From: CAJKWP01 sp050943075
GTDB taxonomy: Bacteria > Bacillota > Clostridia > Christensenellales > UBA1242
DNA: 19,866 nucleotides
Assembly: GCA_050943075.1 (NCBI GenBank)
Contig: JBMNOM010000016.1
Span: 1 to 19,866, forward strand
Direction of reading: 5' to 3'
The notes beneath the pieces were generated by a model that did not search any database, was not told the DNA's origin, and worked only from the letters and a program-made list of their open reading frames with translations. The position numbers were made by a program, and so were the translations under genes. Shown here in pieces: positions 14,292-19,866 of this stretch (positions are counted from its first letter, which is position 1; each line of letters starts with the position of its first letter).

Positions 14292-15020
14292 TTAAAACAA
14301 ATTAACGCGTTTTTCATAAATTTTAAGAAGTAAATTAAAGTTTTCATCCTGCCTTTTTGCGCCATAGATGTTAATTTGCCTTGGGCTTAAGTCAATTAAT
14401 TTACAAACCAAATCTTCGTTGTCTTCATCTGTGGCAACAACCTTACTTCTGCTGTCCAAAAGTTTGTATTTATCCCCTTCAAAATACACATTAATTGTGT
14501 CGTGAGAAATTTCAAGATTATCCACCAAAAATTTCAAAAGATCAATAAAATTTTCGTTATTAACCAAAAATAAACCATTTTCGTTTGCAATGTTAATAAG
14601 TTCGATCCATTTTTCACGCAGATTTTTAAGTTTAAAGTAATAAAACGCTTCCAAATTAATGTTGCCTTCAAGTTCCAAGTTTTTGGAAATTATAAAGGAA
14701 TCGGTTTCTTTGTCAAAATTTAAAAGTGCTTTTTTAAGTGCTTTAAAATAAATGCCCTCTTTAATTGGCAAGGCCAAAAATTTGTTTAAGTAATCTGCTT
14801 TAAAGTGCGTGCAAATGGCCTCAATAATTGCGTTTTGGGCAAAAATTTTAAGCCTTGCTTTGTCGTAATCTTCACATGCCAACAAAATGCTAATAAAATC
14901 GCTTTTTTCGTGTTTTGTAATCACTGCGCCAAAAGCCGAGCCCTCTTTTTTTAAACATGAGTAAATGTAATCTGCTGGGGAAGAAAATTCCTGCCTTAAT
15001 TCAATACTTAATTCCCACAT
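14292..15020 (-). CDS. YtxC-like protein (putative sporulation protein family)
   Basis: Function unknown. The 242-residue protein has no signal peptide or membrane span. Its second half follows the pattern I know from the YtxC family of spore-forming Firmicutes: LELEGNINLEAFYYFKLKN (115-133), FIDLLKFLVD (158-167), INVYFEGDKYKLLDS (176-190) and a C-terminal LIDLSPRQINIYG (208-220) followed by IYEKRVNLF. YtxC proteins usually end with a small cysteine cluster after that last segment; here the protein stops at ...VNLF with none. The start was set at MWELSIELRQ, where AAGGAG precedes the ATG by 5 nt; two earlier in-frame Mets would lie at or upstream of that ribosome site. It is divergent from the lipoprotein gene, and rpoZ follows 103 bp downstream with its own promoter. 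Family assignment is from pattern memory and needs a profile search. Confidence 0.65.
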   Translation of the reverse strand: MWELSIELRQEFSSPADYIYSCLKKEGSAFGAVITKHEKSDFISILLACEDYDKARLKIFAQNAIIEAICTHFKADYLNKFLALPIKEGIYFKALKKALLNFDKETDSFIISKNLELEGNINLEAFYYFKLKNLREKWIELINIANENGLFLVNNENFIDLLKFLVDNLEISHDTINVYFEGDKYKLLDSRSKVVATDEDNEDLVCKLIDLSPRQINIYGAKRQDENFNLLLKIYEKRVNLF

Positions 15021-15029
15021 AAAATCTCC

Positions 15030-15049
15030 TTGCATTCTATTGTATGCAA
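15030..15049. repeat. Inverted repeat in the YtxC-like gene promoter region
   Basis: TTGCAT (15030-15035) and ATGCAA (15044-15049) are separated by 8 bp. A possible -10, TACAAT on the minus strand, sits at 15039-15044 inside the repeat, and the downstream arm touches the AAGGAG site. No good -35 is present. It could be an operator; evidence is thin. Confidence 0.35.
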
Positions 15050-15131
15050 ACAAATTCCTGCTATACTTAAAACAATTAGTTAAACAAAATGTTTTGTTTT
15101 GCTCCAGAAAAATGCAAAGAGTGTAAATTAT

Positions 15132-15160
15132 TTGACAAATTTTTCACATAATGATAAAAA
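15132..15160 (+). promoter_or_regulatory. Promoter of the lipoprotein gene
   Basis: A perfect TTGACA (15132-15137), a 17-bp spacer and a TAAAAA -10 (15155-15160). Predicted +1 is near 15167, leaving a leader of only about 9 nt that begins with AGAGGA, the ribosome binding site itself. Confidence 0.6.
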
Positions 15161-15175
15161 TAAGCAAGAGGATTT

Positions 15176-15946
15176 ATGAAAAACAAATTTTTATTTATTG
15201 CAACATTATTAATGCTTGTTTTATTTGCGCCAATTCTTGCTTCTTGCAATGAAATTCAAGTTGAAGTGCAAATAAATGTTTTGTCATCCAGCATTAAAGA
15301 CGGCTCTGTTTCAGGAGACGGAATTTATATGTCTGGCGAAAGAATAACAATAACCGCAACACCAGAAAATGGCAAAGAATTTGTTGCTTGGATTAAAAAT
15401 AATGAACTTGTTTCTCAAGATGCTGAATATACTTTCACACTTACAAAAAACAGTGGCGGCACTTATGTTGCAATTTTCACATCGAATAATCCAACTTACT
15501 ATCAAATTAGCAATTTAACCATGACAGCGCGCCACAAGCTTGATGAAAGCAAATTTGACACTTTTGAATTAACATTAAACTCAATTGAATTAATTTTAAA
15601 CCCAGTTAACACTAACATTAACCACACAATTTATGAAAACAAAGAAATGGCTTTTGAAGTGACAAGTCAAGGCCAATCAACCGAAACTTTGGATGCAAAT
15701 TCACTTTTCTTTTTAAGAAAAATTTCCACATATTCAATTAAAGCAAACATTAAATACAATTTAAACCAAAGCGGTGTAAATTTAACAAGAACACAAACTG
15801 TGATTTTAACAAGTTTAACACCAGAATTAGATGAAAACGAAATTTCATTTCTTCCACTTGAATTAACTTTTGACAACACAACAATTATTGTCAGCGTTAA
15901 TTTAAACCTATACCCTGCACTTCCACAGCCAAAACCAGAAAAATAA
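15176..15946 (+). CDS. Small lipoprotein with an InlB B-repeat-like domain
   Basis: Predicted surface lipoprotein of 256 residues, function unknown. The N-terminus is a classic lipoprotein signal: MKNK, a hydrophobic stretch (about 5-20) and the lipobox LASC (21-24) with lipidated C24. Residues about 33-102 look like one divergent InlB B-repeat. The segment has SVSGDGIYMSGERITITATP (44-63), then GKEFVAWI (66-73) and a closing TYVAIF (96-101). Residues about 103-256 are rich in T, N and beta-strand-forming residues, match nothing I recognise, and end in a short proline-rich PALPQPKPEK tail. Such repeats occur in adhesins and cell-surface proteins of gut Firmicutes, so a role at the cell envelope is inferred. 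It has a good promoter, AGAGGA 4 nt before the ATG, and its own terminator. Plus-strand orientation sets it apart from most of its neighbours. Confidence 0.8.
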   Translation: MKNKFLFIATLLMLVLFAPILASCNEIQVEVQINVLSSSIKDGSVSGDGIYMSGERITITATPENGKEFVAWIKNNELVSQDAEYTFTLTKNSGGTYVAIFTSNNPTYYQISNLTMTARHKLDESKFDTFELTLNSIELILNPVNTNINHTIYENKEMAFEVTSQGQSTETLDANSLFFLRKISTYSIKANIKYNLNQSGVNLTRTQTVILTSLTPELDENEISFLPLELTFDNTTIIVSVNLNLYPALPQPKPEK

Positions 15947-15994
15947 TGTTAGTTTTGAAAAAATAGGAATGCACAAAAATTTAATAAAATATGC

Positions 15995-16028
15995 AAAAAA
16001 AACTCTTTAACCAAAAAGAGTTTTTTTT
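15995..16028 (+). terminator. Terminator of the lipoprotein gene
   Basis: A-run plus ACTCTTT (16002-16008) pairs with AAAGAGT (16015-16021), 6-nt loop, followed by eight Ts (16021-16028). It lies about 50 bases past the stop codon. Confidence 0.85.
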
Positions 16029-16084
16029 CAAATTAAATTTTCCTGTTTCCATTTTTTAAGTTTTTACTTTATCTTTATTCAATT

Positions 16085-16104
16085 TAATGTATATTTATAC
16101 ATTA
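16085..16104. repeat. Upstream palindrome of the murG control region
   Basis: Perfect inverted repeat, TAATGTATA (16085-16093) and TATACATTA (16096-16104), with a 2-bp centre. It shares the half-site TTAATGTAT with a second palindrome 51 bp downstream. Likely a protein-binding site rather than a terminator, because the stem is pure A/T with few GC pairs and no T-run. Confidence 0.55.
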
Positions 16105-16137
16105 TGTTTTTTTGCAAAATATAAATAAAATAATTAA

Positions 16138-16153
16138 TTAATGCATACATTAA
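16138..16153 (+). promoter_or_regulatory. murG promoter -10 inside a palindrome (possible leaderless start)
   Basis: TTAATG (16138-16143) and CATTAA (16148-16153) form an inverted repeat with a 4-bp centre. The -10-like hexamer TACATT (16146-16151) lies inside it and is separated from the murG ATG by six bases (aaaact), which puts +1 on the start codon. No Shine-Dalgarno and no clear -35 are present. Confidence 0.45.
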
Positions 16154-16157
16154 AACT

Positions 16158-17246
16158 ATGAAAACAATTATATTAACAGGGGGTGGAACTGCTGGACACG
16201 TTGTGCCAAACATTGCACTTTTGCCCGAACTTGAAAAGAAATTTGACAAAATTATGTATATTGGCACAAATGGAATTGAAAAAACAATTGCGCAAAGTAA
16301 GGGCTTGCCTTTTTATGAAATTACTGCAAGCAAGCTTGTGAGAAAAAACATTTTTAAAAACTTCACGCTTCCAATCAACTTTATTAAATCTGTTAACAAA
16401 AGCAAAAAATTGCTTAAAGAAATTAAACCCGACATTGTGTTTTCCAAAGGGGGTTTTGTGGCTTTGCCTGTTGTGATTGCTGCAAAAAAATTAAACATTC
16501 CTGTTATTTCACACGAAAGTGATTTGTCTTTTGGGCTTGCAAACAAAATCATTTTAAAATATGCAGATAAAGTTGTGACAAGTTTTGAAAAAACTGCTTT
16601 AAAAAACAAAAAATGTGTTTATCTTGGCAGCCCAATAAGACAAGAAATTTTTAATGGCAGTCAAGCAAAGGCTCTTAAAGAAACTGAGTTTATCAAAAAC
16701 AAAAAAACAGTTATGTTTTTTGGTGGAAGTTTGGGCGCAAAAGCAATTAATAACATTGTTTTTAAGTGCTTGCCGCAACTTGTTAAAACTTACAATGTCA
16801 TTCACATAACTGGCAAAGGCAACAAAATTAATTTTAAACACAAAAACTACTATCAAACTGAATATACAGACAAAATTGAAAATTTTTTTGCCCTTGCAGA
16901 CATTGTTGTTTGCAGAGGCGGAGCAAACAGTTTGTTTGAACTTCTTGCCATAAACAAACCCATGATTATAATCCCACTTTCATTAAAAGCCTCGCGCGGT
17001 GACCAAATTGAAAATGCAAAATATTTCAAGGAAAAAGGCTGGGCAAAAGTTATTATGGGGGAAAATTTAACTCCAAGCGCTTTACTTTCAACTCTTGACA
17101 AAACTGATGTGAAAGTTTTGCAAACAAATATGCAAAACTCAAGTTTAAAAAACTCTAATAGCGAAATTGTTAAACTTTTGGAAGAAACTCTTAAACAAAA
17201 CACTTCAAAACCAAAAAATAAGTTTTGTAAAAGAAAAGCGAAGTAA
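16158..17246 (+). CDS. murG: UDP-N-acetylglucosamine--lipid I GlcNAc transferase
   Basis: MurG adds GlcNAc to lipid I, making lipid II at the inner face of the cytoplasmic membrane. The 362-residue GT-B protein has the N-domain glycine loop GGGTAGH (8-14) with H14, FSKGGFVALPVV (95-106) and ISHESD (117-122). The C-domain has GGSLGA (189-194), RGGANSLFELLAINKP (253-268) with E261, and SRGDQIENA (279-287). This sequence style is that of clostridial MurG proteins lying outside the dcw cluster, and no other cell-wall gene adjoins it here. The C-terminus ends in a lysine-rich tail (NKFCKRKAK). There is no ribosome binding site; a -10-like box lies 6 nt before the ATG, and two related palindromes precede it. 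A hairpin terminator shared with the convergent acpS gene follows. Confidence 0.93.
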   Translation: MKTIILTGGGTAGHVVPNIALLPELEKKFDKIMYIGTNGIEKTIAQSKGLPFYEITASKLVRKNIFKNFTLPINFIKSVNKSKKLLKEIKPDIVFSKGGFVALPVVIAAKKLNIPVISHESDLSFGLANKIILKYADKVVTSFEKTALKNKKCVYLGSPIRQEIFNGSQAKALKETEFIKNKKTVMFFGGSLGAKAINNIVFKCLPQLVKTYNVIHITGKGNKINFKHKNYYQTEYTDKIENFFALADIVVCRGGANSLFELLAINKPMIIIPLSLKASRGDQIENAKYFKEKGWAKVIMGENLTPSALLSTLDKTDVKVLQTNMQNSSLKNSNSEIVKLLEETLKQNTSKPKNKFCKRKAK

Positions 17247-17267
17247 ATTAAAACCTAATAGCCAAAT

Positions 17268-17296
17268 AAAAAACACTTTGAAAAAAGTGTTTTTTT
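17268..17296. terminator. Bidirectional terminator between murG and acpS
   Basis: Stem CACTTT (17274-17279) and AAAGTG (17284-17289) with a GAAA loop, extended by an A-run (17268-17273) pairing a T-run (17290-17296). It gives T-tracts in both directions, ending murG on the plus strand and acpS on the minus strand. The acpS stop codon (17295-17297) overlaps the T-tract. Confidence 0.85.
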
Positions 17297-17639
17297 AATT
17301 TATTAAAATTGCAACTGCAACTGTGACAGTTTTTGAATGGGAAATTGAAATTTCAAGTTTTTTGTTTTTAAATTCTTCCCTTTCACCCACGTATTTAACT
17401 TGTGGTTTTCCACTTGGCAAGTGAAACACTTCAATGTCTAAAAAACCCACTTTTTCTGGCTGTCCAAGTGCTTTTTTAACAGCTTCTTTCACACAAAAAA
17501 TGCCTGCAAAGCGTTCTGTGGGGTTTGTGAATTGCTTCACATATTCTTGCTCGTTTTCAAGCAAAACCTTGTTCCAAAAAGCAAGAGTTTGAAGTTGTTT
17601 TTCAATTCTTTCATTTTCTAAAATGTCAATTCCAATCAT
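17295..17639 (-). CDS. acpS: Holo-[acyl-carrier-protein] synthase
   Basis: Transfers 4'-phosphopantetheine from CoA to a serine of acyl carrier protein, activating fatty-acid synthesis. The 114-residue product is near the usual 120. Motifs are the N-terminal MIGIDILENERIE with the Mg ligand D5, FAGIFCVKEAVKKALG (44-59) with E52, LPSGKPQV (74-81) and the C-terminal ISISHS (97-102). The start was set at the Met of MIGID, 6 nt after AAAGGAG. Earlier in-frame Mets are excluded: one begins immediately after that ribosome site and the other is far upstream. It overlaps the end of recX by 14 bp and is the last gene of the tyrS-yigZ-recX-acpS operon. Its stop codon sits in the shared terminator. Confidence 0.93.
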   Translation of the reverse strand: MIGIDILENERIEKQLQTLAFWNKVLLENEQEYVKQFTNPTERFAGIFCVKEAVKKALGQPEKVGFLDIEVFHLPSGKPQVKYVGEREEFKNKKLEISISHSKTVTVAVAILIN

Positions 17640-18246
17640 CGTCATCTCCTTTAAAAATTTTTGAAACAGCGGAGGAAATTTCTGAATAATCAAACCCTTT
17701 TGAAAGCAAATATCTATACAACTTTTGTTTTGCTTCTTGGCTTTTTTCTTTGTTTTTCATAAACTTGAAAGCAAGTTTACAGGCTTCATCTTCTTGTTGC
17801 AAGCCTTCAAGTGCTTTTTCAATGTTTTCAGCACTCACGCCTTTTTGAAAAAGTTTTTGCTTAATAACAAGTTTGCCATTTGTTTTTTTTGCGCTTTCCA
17901 CAAAGTTAATTGCAAATTGCAAGTCGTTAATATAGCCATAACCTTCAAGTTTATCCGCAACATAGGCTTGCACTTCTTTATTAAATCCTTTTTTTGCCAA
18001 AGACTCCATTAATTGTTTTTTTGTTTTAACGCTTTTTGAAATTAAATTTGTGCCAGCTGTTAAAGCAAAAAATTTGTCGCTTTCAAACTTCATTTCTTCA
18101 AGTTGTTGGTTGCCCACCTCAACGCCTTCACGCAAAGCATTTTTGTAAATTGTTTCCAAACTTAAGTCGCAAACATATTCATCGTTTAAAAAAAGTTTGT
18201 ATTTTTCACTTTTTCCAACTTGTTTTAATTCTGTTATAATTCTCAT
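17626..18246 (-). CDS. recX: Regulatory protein RecX
   Basis: RecX binds the RecA filament and modulates its recombinase and coprotease activity. The 206-residue protein has the family plan: a variable N-terminal beta region (about 1-60), then three tandem three-helix repeats at about 63-119 (with KTKKQLMESLAKKGF and GYINDLQFA), 120-165 (with VIKQKLFQKGVS) and 170-198 (with KQKLYRYLLSKGFDYSEI). A short acidic tail (GDDDDWN) ends it. The ATG has CAGGAG 7 nt upstream and overlaps the yigZ stop codon as ATGA. recA is not in the window, so the pairing with tyrS, yigZ and acpS is probably co-expression rather than shared function. Confidence 0.93.
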   Translation of the reverse strand: MRIITELKQVGKSEKYKLFLNDEYVCDLSLETIYKNALREGVEVGNQQLEEMKFESDKFFALTAGTNLISKSVKTKKQLMESLAKKGFNKEVQAYVADKLEGYGYINDLQFAINFVESAKKTNGKLVIKQKLFQKGVSAENIEKALEGLQQEDEACKLAFKFMKNKEKSQEAKQKLYRYLLSKGFDYSEISSAVSKIFKGDDDDWN

Positions 18247-18593
18247 TGCAAAACTCCTGAAGTGGCTTTGGAATATGCCCTAACAAGCCCGCCACTGCCA
18301 AGTTTAACGCCACCAAAATATCTAACCACAATCACTGCAACATCGCAAAGCTTTTTCTTTTCAATCACGCTTAAAATGGGCTTTCCTGCTGTTCCCGCTG
18401 GCTCGCCATCATCCTTAAACTGAACAACTTCAACGCCATTTTCTTTTAAGGCATACGCCCAGCAAATGTGTGTTGCTTTTTTGTGCTGTGCTTGAATTTG
18501 AAAAAGCATTTCTTCAAATTGTTTCACAGAAGAAATGTTTTCGCTATAAGCAATAAACCTAGACTTTTTTTCAATTAATACAAATTCTTTCAT
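18243..18593 (-). CDS. YigZ/IMPACT-family protein, N-terminal domain only
   Basis: Member of the YigZ/YvyE (UPF0029, IMPACT N-terminal) family, whose cellular role is not settled. The signature is complete: EKKSRFIAY (8-16), HKKATHICWAYAL (37-49), DDGEPAGTAGKPIL (61-74) and VVRYFGGVKLGSGGLVRAY (89-107). Usual bacterial homologs have about 200-217 residues with a second, ferredoxin-like domain; this one ends at 116, just after the first domain. The stop codon overlaps the recX start in an ATGA pair, so the short form looks native rather than a sequencing break. It starts 2 bp after the tyrS stop. No strong ribosome site precedes it, and translation probably depends on termination-reinitiation from tyrS. 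Confidence 0.88.
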   Translation of the reverse strand: MKEFVLIEKKSRFIAYSENISSVKQFEEMLFQIQAQHKKATHICWAYALKENGVEVVQFKDDGEPAGTAGKPILSVIEKKKLCDVAVIVVRYFGGVKLGSGGLVRAYSKATSGVLQ

Positions 18594-18595
18594 TA

Positions 18596-19846
18596 TTATT
18601 TTACAATCACTTTAACAAAAGTTTTCTTGCCTTTTTGAAGCACAATGCCGCTTTCAGCATTTTCTTGCGTTAAAACAATGTCAAATTTTTCAACTTTTTC
18701 ACCATTCAAACTAATTCCACCTTGCAAAATTAATGTTCTTGCTTCAGATTTTGATTTTGCAAGCCCAACTAAAGCACAAAGTGAAACAATATCAACTGGG
18801 AAAGCGTGTTTTTCAACAGCAACTTCTGGTGCAGATTCCAAATTTCCTTTGCTAAAGAGTGCAAGTGCTTTTTCTTGTGCTTCGCGCGCTTTTTCTTCAC
18901 CATGAACAGCTTTTGTAATTTCAAAAGCAAAAATTCTCTTTGCGTTAATAATGTCACCTTTCATAATGAGTGCAATTTCTTCAAGTGGCAATTCTGTTGT
19001 GCTTTTCAAAAGTTTTTCAACGTCTTTGTCATCAATATTGTAGAAATATTGATAAAATTCAAAAGGTGAAGTTTTGTTTTCGTCCACCCAAATTGCGCCT
19101 TTTTCTGTTTTGCCCATTTTTGCGCCTATTGATGTTGTTAAAAGTGGAACAGTGAAAGCTTGAAAATCTTCTTGCGGTTTGCCTTCCATGAAGTTCAATT
19201 TTCTTCCAAGTTCTGCCCCAGCAAGCATGTTTGCCCATTGATCACTTCCGCCAACTTCCAAAGTGCAGCCATAAGTTCTGTTTAAGTAAACAAAATCATA
19301 CGCTTGCATAAGCATATAGCCCATTTCAAAAAATGTGAGGCCACCTTCTTCCAAACGTTTTGCGTATGCGTCTGTTGCAAGCATTTTGTTCACATTAAAA
19401 TGCACTCCAATGTCACGCATAAATGAAATGTATTCATAGCCCTTATACCAGTCTGCATTGTTAACAAAAATGTATGGGTTTTCTCCGTCATCTTTAAGAA
19501 ATTTAGAAATAATTTTTTTAATTTTTTGCAAGTTGTTGTTAATAAAATCAGCGGTCACCATTGCACGCATTTCTTTTTTGCCTGTTGGGTCGCCAATCAT
19601 TGCTGTTGCTCCGCCCACCAAAATAATAATTTTGTGCCCTGCCGCTTGTAGACGTTTTAACATAAACAACGGAAAGCAATGTCCAATGTGCAAGCTGTCT
19701 GCTGTTGGATCAATGCCAAAATATAATGTTGTTGGTTTTTCAGTTAAAAGTTTTTCAAGGTCTTTTTCCCCTGTTGATTGATAATAAAAACCCCTTTCCT
19801 TAATAAATTTAAAGCAGTCTTTTAAAAGTTGTGTTTTATTATCCAT
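18596..19846 (-). CDS. tyrS: Tyrosyl-tRNA synthetase
   Basis: Class I synthetase charging tRNA(Tyr). The 416-residue protein is full length: the catalytic domain carries FGIDPTADSLHIGH (43-56) with the HIGH motif at 53-56, TAMIGDPTGK (81-90), MLMQAYDF (178-185), GGSDQWANM (199-207) and the KMSKS-type loop KMGKT (243-247). A C-terminal S4 RNA-binding domain spans about 350-416 (KSKSEARTLILQGGISLNG). GGSDQWGN is more usual; the alanine at 205 is a mild change. The ATG is preceded by CAGGAG 6 nt upstream. It is the first visible gene of the tyrS-yigZ-recX-acpS operon. The promoter and any leader (a T-box is common before tyrS in Firmicutes) lie beyond the window edge, with only 20 bases shown. 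Confidence 0.97.
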   Translation of the reverse strand: MDNKTQLLKDCFKFIKERGFYYQSTGEKDLEKLLTEKPTTLYFGIDPTADSLHIGHCFPLFMLKRLQAAGHKIIILVGGATAMIGDPTGKKEMRAMVTADFINNNLQKIKKIISKFLKDDGENPYIFVNNADWYKGYEYISFMRDIGVHFNVNKMLATDAYAKRLEEGGLTFFEMGYMLMQAYDFVYLNRTYGCTLEVGGSDQWANMLAGAELGRKLNFMEGKPQEDFQAFTVPLLTTSIGAKMGKTEKGAIWVDENKTSPFEFYQYFYNIDDKDVEKLLKSTTELPLEEIALIMKGDIINAKRIFAFEITKAVHGEEKAREAQEKALALFSKGNLESAPEVAVEKHAFPVDIVSLCALVGLAKSKSEARTLILQGGISLNGEKVEKFDIVLTQENAESGIVLQKGKKTFVKVIVK

Positions 19847-19866
19847 AATGTTCTCCTGTTATTAAT

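Noticed and set aside
15021..15053. Longer start for the YtxC-like gene (MFAYNRMQGDF...)
   Set aside because: The AAGGAG site lies within this extension and points to the ATG of MWELS.
15082..15099. AAACAAAA-TG-TTTTGTTT palindrome between the divergent YtxC-like and lipoprotein genes
   Set aside because: Low-complexity A/T sequence of a kind repeated through this genome; no promoter element or second copy supports an operator.
17640..17693. Earlier Met starts for acpS
   Set aside because: The Met at 17643-17645 directly follows AAAGGAG with no spacing, and the one at 17693 adds residues foreign to AcpS; the ATG at 17637-17639 has correct spacing and gives MIGID.
19847..19866. T-box leader for tyrS
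   Set aside because: Only 20 bases upstream are present, containing just the ribosome site; it cannot be judged from this window.

Overview
The window is an AT-rich stretch of bacterial core genome, almost fully coding, with fifteen genes on the minus strand and two on the plus strand. Strong AGGAGG-type ribosome binding sites, a rpoZ-priA-def-fmt-rsgA-rpe gene order, a clostridial-type ParC and a YtxC-family gene all point to a low-GC Bacillota (Firmicutes) of clostridial affinity, probably an uncultured lineage. No rRNA, tRNA, CRISPR array, insertion sequence, prophage or toxin/defence island is visible, and no gap between genes exceeds about 210 bases.

Layout. (1) 60-3641, minus: rnhB (RNase HII), an SDR-family oxidoreductase, obg (ribosome-assembly GTPase) and nth (endonuclease III-like). 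(2) 3755-8504, minus: a type II topoisomerase operon, ATPase subunit followed by cleavage subunit, best read as parE-parC. (3) 8646-14188, minus: rpoZ, priA, def, fmt, rsgA, rpe, a compact form of a conserved Firmicutes cluster for transcription, replication restart, translation initiation and ribosome assembly. fmt overlaps def by 4 bp and rpe overlaps rsgA by 14 bp. (4) 14292-15946: a YtxC-like gene (minus) divergent from a small lipoprotein gene (plus). (5) 16158-17246, plus: murG. (6) 17295-19846, minus: tyrS-yigZ-recX-acpS, tightly packed with overlaps. murG and acpS converge on one shared terminator.

Seven intrinsic terminators and several good sigma-A-type promoters can be read directly. 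Three genes without a Shine-Dalgarno sequence (rnhB, nth, murG) each have a -10-like hexamer exactly 6 nt before the ATG, which predicts leaderless mRNAs. obg and the lipoprotein gene have predicted leaders of only about 10 nt.

I do not see a new multi-gene system; this is housekeeping DNA. The points worth a second look are: an endonuclease III without the four iron-sulfur cysteines; a 125-residue charged N-terminal extension on ParC carrying a sliding-clamp-like pentapeptide; paired palindromes at the murG promoter; a promoter nested inside the rpoZ terminator; a one-domain YigZ; an Rpe with altered active-site loop; and a YtxC-like protein without the usual C-terminal cysteines.
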